Positions 1 through 7,375 of a stretch of DNA of 18,191 nt are shown here, one piece after another. The position numbers were made by a program, and so were the translations under genes. The notes beneath the pieces are model-generated. The model was not told the DNA's origin. It saw nothing but the letters and a program-made list of their open reading frames with translations, and ran no database searches. Origin of the DNA: Paracoccaceae bacterium (lineage in GTDB: Bacteria; Pseudomonadota; Alphaproteobacteria; Rhodobacterales; Rhodobacteraceae); contig WFTU01000422.1 of the NCBI GenBank assembly GCA_015485375.1, positions 1-18,191 of the forward strand, written 5' to 3'. The number at the start of each line of letters is the position of its first letter. Positions within the stretch are counted from its first letter, which is position 1.

Positions 1-1111
1 AAGTTCCGGAATTCACCACCACGCGCCTGCCGAACAGAGAGAGTTCGAAACTTAGCGTATCGGCATGGGCGTGCCCCGGAAGATAGTCCGGGCCGATCCG
101 GGCAAGATCTGCGAGAAGCACAGCGGGCCCCGACTCGAGACGGACATAGCCGCTGTCTGGCAGCCAAGTCAGGTTCTCAGTTTTTTTCGGCGCCGGAAAA
201 CCCAGCCGCTTGGCGTAGGCCAGCAGATCCACTGGATCAGGCGTTATGCCAAAGGCAGCGTCGTTGAAAAAGGCAATCTGACCATCGGGGTGGCACATCG
301 TATTGAGCCAGCGCAGCATGTCTGGCACGACCGCTTTCGCGATCTCACTCAGGGGCTCCTCCACACCACTCACCGTAAACAAGTTGATGAGGTCCAGCAC
401 ATCTTCGAGTGCCAGGGCGTGATACATGGTGGAGAGCTCGAAATGGCCACCATCGGGCAGGATCTGCTCTGGAAACTGGCGTAAGAGGATGCTTTCTCCC
501 CGACGCAACCAGCTTTCTGCCTCATCCCCCTTGAAAAACAGCCCGGCGAAGACCAGTGCCTTGGCATTCGCGAAAAGGTGGTTGCCCTGCAGGTGATGTT
601 CCAGCCGCCGCATCAGCCAGCGCGCCTGTACGGCCAAGCTGTGGCGGCAGGCGCTGGGCAATTCGTGTCCGGCCAGGGCCCACTTGACCCAATTCACGAT
701 CCTGAGCGAGGTCGGATATGGCTCCCAGCCGGTACCTTGTCCCGGAGGGTTTCTCTGCACCCAATCTTCAAGCAGCGCCTGGTGCCAAGCAGTTCGTTCG
801 ACGGCACCTTCGGCGTTCAAGTCATCAAAGTAATGCTGGTTGTAGCGCCAGAGCTTGTTGCGCTCGGAACCGTCCCATCCGACTTCGTCCAGTGTGCCAG
901 TTTGTCCAATGAAGGAAAACTCTCCCGGTGATACCAGGCTCGCCCGGCGCGTAGCCGGTGTGATCCAAGTCCCCGAAAGGGCGCGAATGTTTGGGGGAGG
1001 TGAAAGGTCTGGCCGGGGGCGCACCATGCGAAACCACAACCGCCCGTAGACCTGAACCGGCTTGAGATGGCGAACCGTACGCCAAAGACGAAGGAAAGAA
1101 GTGGCGTTCAC
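1..1111 (-). CDS. Heparinase II/III family protein (3' end outside window)
   Basis: An uninterrupted reading frame of 370 codons runs from GTG at 1111 to the left edge, so the C-terminus is missing. Residues ~13-30 match the usual start of polysaccharide-locus heparinase II/III proteins (RHLKPVQVYGRLWFR). An alpha-helical toroid-like region follows, with KLWRYNQHYFDDLN (~86-99), EPYPTSLRIVNWVKW (~130-144) and GNHLFANAKAL (~176-186). GGHFELSTMYHAL (~221-233) and PGHAHADTLSFEL (~345-357) are the hallmark active-site region of the family, with Tyr230, His231 and the HAHAD element. Known members are polysaccharide lyases acting on uronic-acid glycans. No signal peptide is visible, so a periplasmic lyase role is uncertain and the N-terminus looks cytoplasmic. 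The start lies 13 bases after the stop of the upstream dehydrogenase; a GAGG 11 bases before GTG is a weak ribosome site. The family call is firm; the substrate is unknown. Confidence 0.88.
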   Translation of the reverse strand, partial: MNATSFLRLWRTVRHLKPVQVYGRLWFRMVRPRPDLSPPPNIRALSGTWITPATRRASLVSPGEFSFIGQTGTLDEVGWDGSERNKLWRYNQHYFDDLNAEGAVERTAWHQALLEDWVQRNPPGQGTGWEPYPTSLRIVNWVKWALAGHELPSACRHSLAVQARWLMRRLEHHLQGNHLFANAKALVFAGLFFKGDEAESWLRRGESILLRQFPEQILPDGGHFELSTMYHALALEDVLDLINLFTVSGVEEPLSEIAKAVVPDMLRWLNTMCHPDGQIAFFNDAAFGITPDPVDLLAYAKRLGFPAPKKTENLTWLPDSGYVRLESGPAVLLADLARIGPDYLPGHAHADTLSFELSLFGRRVVVNSGT

Positions 1112-1124
1112 CGGGACAGGAGCC

Positions 1125-3260
1125 TCAGGTCGAGCCGTTGGCCAACTCGATCGATACTCTGCTGGATTCAAGCACCTCATCAAGTGCGATGGGAGGCTTT
1201 CCCCCGTTTTGGATCGCATTTACAAATTCTCGAACCGCAGCTCCAGCGCCCTTGTCCTGTTTCCACAAGTTCATTTTCTTGAACCCCGGCCAGCCCCAGC
1301 CACGCAGGCTTCGGAAATTGTCCAATTGCAGCACCCTGCCGGCGGCAAAGACTTCGATCCGTTCCTTGGGAAAGCTCTTGTGGCCATTGGCAAGATAATG
1401 GACCGTTGCCACCGACCCATCGGCGAAGCCCAAATTGATCGAGGCGGTATCTTTCGGCGCGTCCGCGTTTTCCGCTCGGCCCATATCCAGTATTGCATGC
1501 TGGGTAATCGGTGCGTCGGCCAAATGGCGGGCAAGGTCGATGAAATGGCAGGCCTCGCCAATGAGGCGCCCCCCGCCAACCTTTGGATCCTGTGTCCAGT
1601 GATCGGCCTGGATTGCTCCGGCATTGACGGTGATGACAATGCTTTTCGGCCCCTGAACCGGACTGAGAAGTTCCTTCATCCGCACCACATGCGGTGCGAA
1701 GCGGCGGTTGAAGCCCACCATCAACAACTGTTCGGGGCGGGCACGGGCCTCGGCCTCGATTTCGTCCAACTCCTCCAGTGTCAGGCAAAGCGGTTTTTCG
1801 CAATATACGTGCTTGCCGTTTCGCAAGGCGGCGAGCACCTGGCGGGCATGGGCGTTATGGCGAGTGGCGATCACTATGGTATCGAGGTTGGATGACTCGA
1901 AGCAGGCATTTTCATCGGTTGAAGCCTCGGCAGCGCCATTCCTGCGCCCAGCATGTACAGCGCTGATACCGCCGGCGCTGACGACGGTTGCAATGTCGGC
2001 CCCGGCCTGCCTGAAGGCAGGGATCAGCGTTCGCCGGGCGTAGTTTCCCGCCCCCAGAAAGCCGACGGTAGCCTTTGCCTTGGCAATAGCTGGCGGGCTG
2101 GAAATCGGCTGGAGCGGTATGTGACGACGTGATAGTGCTTCGCTGTTGGAATCAGGGGCATACTCCAGAACAATCCCCATCGCGGATCTGTCTTCGGTCA
2201 GCAGACCCAATGCTTCGTCAGCGCGGTCGATAGGGAAACGATGGGTGATCAGCGGTTCGACATCCAACCGGCCCGAAGCCATCATATCCAGCACCGCCTC
2301 AAAATTGCGTTGCTCGGTCCAGCGGACAAAGCCAATCGGGTAATCATTCCCCCCCTCTTCATAAACCGAATCGTAGCGCCCTGGCCCGTAGGAGCATGAA
2401 ACTTGGAACGTCAGTTCCTTTTCGTAGAAATCTGCGCGGCTCAGTTCCAACCCGGTCACCCCGACCAGAACAATGCGTCCCCGCTTGCGACACATCTTCG
2501 CTGCTTGGGAAACCGGCTCGCTGCTCTGCGTCGACGCAGTGATCAATACCGCGTCAACTCCAACACCCCGCGAGAATTTTAAAGCCGCCGACACCGGATC
2601 TTCGCCAGCGCCAATGTTCACCGTCGCGGCTCCGAATTTACGCGCGAGGGCCAGCCGATCGGGATCGAGATCAATCCCCATAACGCGGCATCCCTGAGCG
2701 CGCAGCATCTGAACCGTCAGAAGCCCGATCAGCCCCAGTCCGGTAACCACCGCGCATTCACCCAGAGTCGGATTGGCCAAGCGAATGCCCTGCAAACCGA
2801 TAGAGGCCAGCACGGTGAAACTAGCGGATTCATCGCTGACGGTGTCGGGAACTTTTGCGCACAGATTCTTCGGTACGCAGACGACTTCGGCGTGATTTCC
2901 GTTGGAAACAACTCTGTCGCCCGAAGCAAACCCTTTGATACCGGCTCCGACTTCCGCGACGTGCCCGACGTTGCAATATCCCAGCGGGATCGGCTGATCG
3001 AGCTTGCTGCGCACCGCCTCAATGGTGGCGCCGACACCGTCGGAGCGCATCTTGTCCAGAACCTCACGCACCTTGTCAGGCTGCTGACGGGCCTTGGACA
3101 GCATGTTGCCCTTACCGAACTCGATCAGCATTCGCTCGGTTCCGGCCGACACCAGAGAGCGGGTCGTATGAATCAAAAGATGACCAGGCCGGGCTGCGGG
3201 CGAAGGAATATCTGCCACTTCGGTCTTGCCGTCCTTGAGGGATTGGAGAACTTGTTTCAT
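1125..3260 (-). CDS. Bi-domain oxidoreductase: MDR dehydrogenase fused to Gfo/Idh/MocA domain
   Basis: This 711-residue protein has two dehydrogenase domains. Residues ~1-365 form a medium-chain (alcohol dehydrogenase-like) domain with LGYCNVGHV (~93-101), the Rossmann loop GLGLIG (174-179) and Asp197 at the end of the second strand, which suggests NAD. The usual catalytic zinc cysteine is absent (SLVSAGTE instead), so it is probably zinc-independent. Residues ~395-711 form a Gfo/Idh/MocA domain with GAGNYA (402-407) and the family EKP motif (488-490). The start at 3260 is chosen over an in-frame ATG at 3275 because it makes an ATGA overlap with the upstream stop and has GGGAGA 7 bases before it. 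This fusion recurs beside heparinase-like genes in bacterial polysaccharide loci. The reaction is not established; oxidation/reduction of a sugar or sugar nucleotide is an inference. Confidence 0.88.
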   Translation of the reverse strand: MKQVLQSLKDGKTEVADIPSPAARPGHLLIHTTRSLVSAGTERMLIEFGKGNMLSKARQQPDKVREVLDKMRSDGVGATIEAVRSKLDQPIPLGYCNVGHVAEVGAGIKGFASGDRVVSNGNHAEVVCVPKNLCAKVPDTVSDESASFTVLASIGLQGIRLANPTLGECAVVTGLGLIGLLTVQMLRAQGCRVMGIDLDPDRLALARKFGAATVNIGAGEDPVSAALKFSRGVGVDAVLITASTQSSEPVSQAAKMCRKRGRIVLVGVTGLELSRADFYEKELTFQVSCSYGPGRYDSVYEEGGNDYPIGFVRWTEQRNFEAVLDMMASGRLDVEPLITHRFPIDRADEALGLLTEDRSAMGIVLEYAPDSNSEALSRRHIPLQPISSPPAIAKAKATVGFLGAGNYARRTLIPAFRQAGADIATVVSAGGISAVHAGRRNGAAEASTDENACFESSNLDTIVIATRHNAHARQVLAALRNGKHVYCEKPLCLTLEELDEIEAEARARPEQLLMVGFNRRFAPHVVRMKELLSPVQGPKSIVITVNAGAIQADHWTQDPKVGGGRLIGEACHFIDLARHLADAPITQHAILDMGRAENADAPKDTASINLGFADGSVATVHYLANGHKSFPKERIEVFAAGRVLQLDNFRSLRGWGWPGFKKMNLWKQDKGAGAAVREFVNAIQNGGKPPIALDEVLESSRVSIELANGST

Positions 3261-4387
3261 TGTAACGTCTCCCATGACCGAAGCTCATCGAGTGCCTGCG
3301 AACGCGAGAACTCAGCTTCGGCTTCCCCTTTCCGGACCATTTCGGTAATCCGCAGCATCAAGAGGGTTGACGTTTGAACCTCCAACCACTTTCGCCTTGG
3401 CGTGTCTGAAAATGGTTGTTCGATTCCAACTCTGTGGCCTACATCCTTTGGCCAGAAACGCCACTTTTTCACGCGTGGGCCATCCCAGATGGTCATTTGG
3501 CGAAAATCGTCGATCTTGCAAATGATGGAATCTTGCTGAAAGTTGATAGTTTCATTGATTCCCTCGAAGGGCTCGCTGCGAGCTGTAAGCATTAAGGAAA
3601 ATATGTCTCCCTGATCAGTCGCTATGGATAGCGCAAAGTTATCATCTGGTTCTCCCAAGTCGGCTGACATCATCTGTATACGGAAAATGCTGGGTAAATC
3701 GCGCCACGACAACAGGTGTACGAACAGATCGATCCAATGCCCCGCGTTGCCACAGATCCGCGTACCTTCCTCGGGGATGCGATACCAATGGTCGGCACCG
3801 ATCACATGGCCCGAGACGAAACAACTGAGTGACAATGGGCCCGACGGGTTCTCACGAAATGTCTTACGCAGTGTTTTGATCGCGCCAGAAAAAGGTCTGT
3901 TGTAGCCTACACTAACCCGGTCAGGTTTTTTTTCGACCCGCCGATTTAATCGGGCTAACTGATCCAGTGTGACTGCAACCGGTTTTTCAATGTAAACTCG
4001 TTTGCCCGCGTCAAGTGCGGCCACTGCATAATCCGCGTGTGAAGCATGGTTCGAGGCGATATATATTAGATCCGTCTGAGGATCGCGTAGAATGTCCTCA
4101 ACCGAATTGGCAACGCGCCGTGCTCCCAGAATGCTTGATGCACTTTGTGCTTTGGACATGTCAGTGTCATAGACCTGTTCGAGGCAACGCCCGAAACGCC
4201 GGATCAGGAAATACCCAATGGTAGCCACGCCAAACTGTCCGCAACCGATCAGCGCGATATCACGCCGCGTGCTGCGTCGCGCCGACACAAAGGGTATTTT
4301 CCGCCGACTGCGCCCGGCGATCTTGAACAGGGTCCGCCTCGGCCCGTAAATCCACAGATAGCGCCATGCCTTGCGAAGCAAGCTCAC
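3257..4387 (-). CDS. Gfo/Idh/MocA family oxidoreductase
   Basis: A single-domain NAD(P)-dependent oxidoreductase of 376 residues. A basic N-terminal extension (~1-42) precedes the Rossmann fold with GCGQFG (48-53), then NHASHADYAVAAL and the EKP motif (134-136) typical of sugar dehydrogenases of this family. GNAGHWIDLFVHL in the C-terminal half supplies the conserved histidine region. GTG at 4387 makes a GTGA overlap with the wecC stop; TTG at 4393 is an alternative that adds two residues. Its stop overlaps the next ATG as ATGA, so the three genes should be translationally coupled. Local composition is lower in GC than its neighbours (27 of 60 bases in 3541-3600 by hand count). Members such as WlbA oxidise UDP-HexNAcA sugars at C3; placement directly after wecC makes a UDP-ManNAcA-related step possible, but the substrate is inferred only. 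Confidence 0.85.
   Translation of the reverse strand: MSLLRKAWRYLWIYGPRRTLFKIAGRSRRKIPFVSARRSTRRDIALIGCGQFGVATIGYFLIRRFGRCLEQVYDTDMSKAQSASSILGARRVANSVEDILRDPQTDLIYIASNHASHADYAVAALDAGKRVYIEKPVAVTLDQLARLNRRVEKKPDRVSVGYNRPFSGAIKTLRKTFRENPSGPLSLSCFVSGHVIGADHWYRIPEEGTRICGNAGHWIDLFVHLLSWRDLPSIFRIQMMSADLGEPDDNFALSIATDQGDIFSLMLTARSEPFEGINETINFQQDSIICKIDDFRQMTIWDGPRVKKWRFWPKDVGHRVGIEQPFSDTPRRKWLEVQTSTLLMLRITEMVRKGEAEAEFSRSQALDELRSWETLQ
3268..3273 (-). promoter_or_regulatory. Ribosome binding site deciding the start of the bi-domain oxidoreductase
   Basis: GGGAGA on the minus strand, 7 bases before ATG 3260. It lies inside the end of the preceding gene and overlaps the alternative ATG at 3275, which is why the shorter start is used. 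Confidence 0.65.
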
Positions 4388-5670
4388 CGCCAAACCCCGC
4401 GTGTGTCTATGATTGTGCCATCGGGTACTTGGCTTCCCTTGAACGCGCTGTGGTCTACCAGCATCACGTGAATATCGGCCTTTTCGTGCGCAGCCTCAAA
4501 AGGCACCAACGTGGCATAACCGGCCAGTGCTTTCGGCAATCTCGAGATAAACGGCTCGACCACCAACAATCGCCCTTTCAGGTCCTGACCAATCGACTGA
4601 GCGATCTCCAGTGCCGGGCTTTCGCGCAGATCGTCGATATCTGGTTTGAAGGCCAATCCATAGCAAGCGATCGTCACTTCGTGAGGTGTGGAGTCGCGGT
4701 GTGCCGCCAAGTGCTGAGCAAGCGCCGCCCTGACCTGGTCCACCACCCACTGGGGCTTGCCGTCGTTGACCTCACGCGCAGTTCTGATCAGGTGGGCTTC
4801 GTCGGGGGCGTTGGAGACGATGAACCACGGATCGACCGCGATGCAGTGCCCGCCAACACCCGGACCAGGTTGCAGGATGTTCACCCGAGGGTGGCGGTTG
4901 GCAAGAGAGATCAACTCCCACACGTCGATGTCTTGCCGCGCGCAGATAAGAGATAGCTCATTGGCAAAGGCGATATTGACATCGCGAAAACTGTTTTCGG
5001 TCAGCTTGACCATTTCGGCGGCCCGTGGGCCGGACGCATGAATGCACTCGCCGGCAACAAAGATGCGGTAAAGTCGAGAAGCAAGCTCCGAGCAGCGCGG
5101 CGTCATGCCTCCAATAACCCGATCGTTGGTCACCAACTCCAGCATCACTTTGCCAGGTAGAACCCGTTCGGGGCAATGGGCAATCCGAATGTCGGATTCC
5201 TCGCCATTGTTCTGCGGAAACGTCAGGTCGGGTCGTTCCTGAGCCAGAATATCCGCCATCCGCTCGGTGGTACCAACCGGCGATGTTGACTCGAGTACCA
5301 CCAGGTTTCCTGGTGACAGAACCGGCGCAATAGATCGGGCCGCTGCATCAATATAGCTGAGGTCCGGCAGGTGGTTGCCGTTATCGAAAGGCGTTGGTAC
5401 CGCGATTAGAAACGCATCCGCCGCTTCGGGCGTTGTGCTGGCGGTCAAGTATCCCGCGGCTACCGCCGACCGTACCGCAATATCAAGGTCCGGTTCAACA
5501 ATATGCACCTCGCCTCGATTGATGGTTCTGACAGTCTTTTCGTTTACGTCGACGCCGATCACCCGGTACCGGCGCGATGCGAACATTGTTGCGGTGGGCA
5601 GGCCGATATATCCCAAACCCACGACCGAAATGCGTTCAAACTCGGAAATTCTCAAGCCATCCTGGCCCAT
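4384..5670 (-). CDS. wecC: UDP-N-acetyl-D-mannosaminuronate dehydrogenase-type nucleotide sugar dehydrogenase
   Basis: Four-electron oxidation of UDP-ManNAc to UDP-ManNAcA in the cytosol is the expected reaction. The 428-residue protein has the N-terminal NAD fold with GLGYIGLP (18-25), AVPTPF (~90-95) and ESTSPVGTT (~127-135). The central helix carries Lys222 and Asn226 (MVKLTENSFRD). The catalytic cysteine is Cys276 in GPGVGGHCIAVDPWF. The sequence around that cysteine and the adjacent epimerase favour the WecC branch over UDP-glucose dehydrogenase. ATG at 5670 is preferred: it sits 4 bases after the wecB stop, whereas the longer frame (to 5748) would run 74 bases into wecB and add unrelated sequence. 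Its stop overlaps the next gene by 4 bases. Confidence 0.9.
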   Translation of the reverse strand: MGQDGLRISEFERISVVGLGYIGLPTATMFASRRYRVIGVDVNEKTVRTINRGEVHIVEPDLDIAVRSAVAAGYLTASTTPEAADAFLIAVPTPFDNGNHLPDLSYIDAAARSIAPVLSPGNLVVLESTSPVGTTERMADILAQERPDLTFPQNNGEESDIRIAHCPERVLPGKVMLELVTNDRVIGGMTPRCSELASRLYRIFVAGECIHASGPRAAEMVKLTENSFRDVNIAFANELSLICARQDIDVWELISLANRHPRVNILQPGPGVGGHCIAVDPWFIVSNAPDEAHLIRTAREVNDGKPQWVVDQVRAALAQHLAAHRDSTPHEVTIACYGLAFKPDIDDLRESPALEIAQSIGQDLKGRLLVVEPFISRLPKALAGYATLVPFEAAHEKADIHVMLVDHSAFKGSQVPDGTIIDTRGVWR

Positions 5671-5674
5671 GGTA

Positions 5675-6808
5675 TTAACAATCCCTTTTGTTCTCGTACC
5701 AAGCCTGCAAAGCGTCAATAATTCGCCCTGTTGCCTTGCCATCCCCATAGGGGTTATGCGCGATACTCATCTGACGATAGGCTTCTTCGTCGTCGAGAAG
5801 CCTCGTTGCCTCACCGGTAATTTTCTGAACATCTGTGCCAACGAGCTTCACGGTGCCGGCCTCAACTGCCTCAGGCCTTTCAGTGGTTTCCCGCATCACT
5901 AGGACCGGCTTGCCGAGTGACGGTGCTTCTTCCTGTACGCCGCCAGAGTCGGTCAGGATGATGTGAGCCCGGCTCATGAGATACACAAAGGGTAGATAGT
6001 CTTGGGGTGGCAGAAGATGAACGTTGGGTAGATCCGACAGGTTTTCCTCAACCGGGCCTTTGACGTTGGGGTTGAGGTGGACCGGGTAGACAATCTCGAC
6101 ATCTTGACGCTCTGCAAGCTGGCGCAACGCCTCGCAGATACGCTGGAAACCCCCGCCGAAACTTTCACGACGGTGGCCGGTGACTAGGATCATACGCCTC
6201 TCGGGATCAAGTCGTAACTCACTGGCGAAGGCGTTACTCTTCTCCTGATCGGCGTCGAGCAGGGCGACGACCTCATGGAGAGCATCGATTACCGTGTTTC
6301 CTGTAACATGGATACGAGAATCCGGCACTGCTTCATCCAGAAGAACACGGCGCGCCCGCTCAGTCGGGGCGAAGTGCAATTCCGAAATCGCACCGGCGAC
6401 CTTGCGATTCACTTCTTCAGGCCAAGGCGAATAAATGTCATGGGTCCTAAGACCCGCCTCGACATGCCCCACTGGAATACGGGCATAATATGCTGCCAAT
6501 GTTGCGGAGAGTGTCGTCGTTGTATCACCGTGGACCAGAACGACGTCGGGGCGAACCCGTTCAAGCACTGGAGCAAGACCGCTCAGCACGCTAGATGTGA
6601 TGCCGGTCAGGTTTTGACCCGGCCGCATCAGATCGAGATCGTAATCGGGACTGAGTCTGAAAAGCTCAAGCACCTGATCCAGCATATTCCGGTGCTGGGC
6701 GGTCACGCACAGTCGCGCCTCGATTCCGGGCTGCCCCAACAGCCCCTTGATAACCGGGGCCATCTTGATGGCTTCGGGACGCGTACCGATTACTGTAAGG
6801 ACCCGCAT
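5675..6808 (-). CDS. wecB: UDP-N-acetylglucosamine 2-epimerase (non-hydrolysing)
   Basis: Interconverts UDP-GlcNAc and UDP-ManNAc, feeding the WecC-type enzyme encoded next. From ATG at 6808 the protein has 377 residues, close to the family's usual ~376, and begins MRVLTVIGTRPEAIKM as homologues do. The residues remembered as catalytic in E. coli WecB are all in place: Asp95 (HGDTTTT), Glu117 (GHVEAGLRT), Glu131 (PEEVNRKV) and His212 (TGHRRESFG). The UDP-binding DSGGVQEEAPSLGKP lies at ~287-301. An in-frame ATG at 6835 would add nine residues but lies exactly at the end of an IS66 remnant. Neither start has a strong ribosome site (only GAAAG 11 bases before 6808), which suggests the upstream region was altered by the insertion. 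Confidence 0.93.
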   Translation of the reverse strand: MRVLTVIGTRPEAIKMAPVIKGLLGQPGIEARLCVTAQHRNMLDQVLELFRLSPDYDLDLMRPGQNLTGITSSVLSGLAPVLERVRPDVVLVHGDTTTTLSATLAAYYARIPVGHVEAGLRTHDIYSPWPEEVNRKVAGAISELHFAPTERARRVLLDEAVPDSRIHVTGNTVIDALHEVVALLDADQEKSNAFASELRLDPERRMILVTGHRRESFGGGFQRICEALRQLAERQDVEIVYPVHLNPNVKGPVEENLSDLPNVHLLPPQDYLPFVYLMSRAHIILTDSGGVQEEAPSLGKPVLVMRETTERPEAVEAGTVKLVGTDVQKITGEATRLLDDEEAYRQMSIAHNPYGDGKATGRIIDALQAWYENKRDC

Positions 6809-6835
6809 AGATTCGTTGCTTTCTGTTAATGGCAT

Positions 6836-6857
6836 GTAAGCGGCGACTGCCTCCCAC
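6836..6857. repeat. IS66-type terminal inverted repeat (right end)
   Basis: The plus strand reads GTAAGCGGCGACTGCCTCCC from 6836. GTAAGCG is the usual terminus of IS66-family elements. It lies just beyond the expected transposase stop (6865-6867) and directly next to ATG 6835, which fixes the boundary of the element. The partner left end was not found, so a target duplication cannot be checked. Confidence 0.6.
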
Positions 6858-6864
6858 CCCGGGA

Positions 6865-7190
6865 TCAGCTTGACGGGTTGAAGTTCCAGGGCAGGAGCAT
6901 CGTCGATGCGGCATTATGGATGGCCGGCGGCGATGGCCTTGAGATAGGAGAAGGGAGAGACGCCGTTGATCTTTGCGGTCTCGATGAGCGACGCAATACG
7001 TCCCCAAGCACGCCCGCCTTCGCCGTGCCCGGCGAACAATGCGTTCTTTCTGTTCAGGGCGATTGGCCGGATGAGATTCTCGACGCTGTTGGAGTGGATC
7101 TCCACCCGCCTATCGTTCAGGAAGGTCTGCAGCCCGTCCCAGTGACGGCGGATGTAGGCAAGCGTACTTCGCCCCCTCTTGGATTTTCTG
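6865..7190 (-). pseudogene. IS66 transposase C-terminal fragment, decayed
   Basis: Reading from ~7190, the frame gives TLAYIRRHWDGLQTFL, SNSVENLIRPIALNRKNALF and AWGRIASLIETAKINGV, the characteristic C-terminus of IS66 TnpC proteins, including the NSVEN glutamate of the catalytic region. Three lesions are visible. Compared with the remembered family sequence, about four residues are missing between YLK and AIAAGHP. A TAA stop at 6914-6916 interrupts the frame. One extra base just after RIDD shifts the frame, and the ancestral ending LLPWNFNPSS resumes, with its TGA at 6865-6867. The N-terminal several hundred residues are absent, so it cannot be an active transposase. Confidence 0.82.
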
Positions 7191-7265
7191 CACATGTTTC
7201 TGGCAGGTTTTCCAGCGTCTTTTTGGTGTCTTTGCTCCGGAGCGTTTGCGTCGACTTCCCGGACA

Positions 7266-7358
7266 CTCCTCTGCAACGGCACCGACCAGTTTTCCGTCAA
7301 TGACAAGACAGGCAGGGGAATCTGGATGAAAGGCATTGAGCCCCATAATGGCAGTCAT
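7266..7358 (-). pseudogene. Carbamoyltransferase (NodU/CmcH type), truncated 5' fragment
   Basis: From ATG at 7358 the first ~31 codons read MTAIMGLNAFHPDSPACLV then IDGKLVGAVAEE. This is the N-terminus of the NodU/CmcH carbamoyltransferase family, which transfers carbamoyl groups to sugar hydroxyls. Homology stops right after AEE, where family members continue into an Arg-rich motif; here unrelated sequence and then the IS66 fragment follow. A good ribosome site (GGTGAG, 5 bases before ATG) remains, and the gene starts 17 bases after the upstream glycosyltransferase stop, so it was formerly an operon member. The frame stays open to 7110 and would give a chimeric peptide of 82 residues. Full-length members have ~550-600 residues, so function is lost. 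Confidence 0.78.
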
Positions 7359-7375
7359 GATTTCTCACCTTCCCT

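Larger units (their letters stand above)
6836..7265 (-). mobile_element. IS66-family remnant (3' end only)
   Basis: Only the distal part of an IS66-type element is present: the terminal repeat at 6836 and the C-terminal coding region of the transposase to about 7190. The stretch ~7191-7265 links it to a truncated carbamoyltransferase and matches neither family clearly; it may be scrambled IS sequence or a deletion junction. The left end of the element, its accessory genes and most of the transposase are missing, so the insertion must have been followed by a deletion that also removed most of the carbamoyltransferase. The right boundary is firm; the left boundary is approximate. Confidence 0.75.

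Noticed and set aside
1..1111. Possible broken gene because only short complete minus-strand frames lie here
   Set aside because: Hand translation from GTG 1111 gives 370 uninterrupted codons to the window edge; the frame simply lacks its stop inside the window.
1062..1895. Plus-strand open frame of 277 codons
   Set aside because: It is antisense to the bi-domain oxidoreductase, whose motifs are intact; the plus-strand translation has no recognisable domain.
5671..5748. N-terminal extension of wecC
   Set aside because: It overlaps the end of wecB by 74 bases and precedes the normal family N-terminus.
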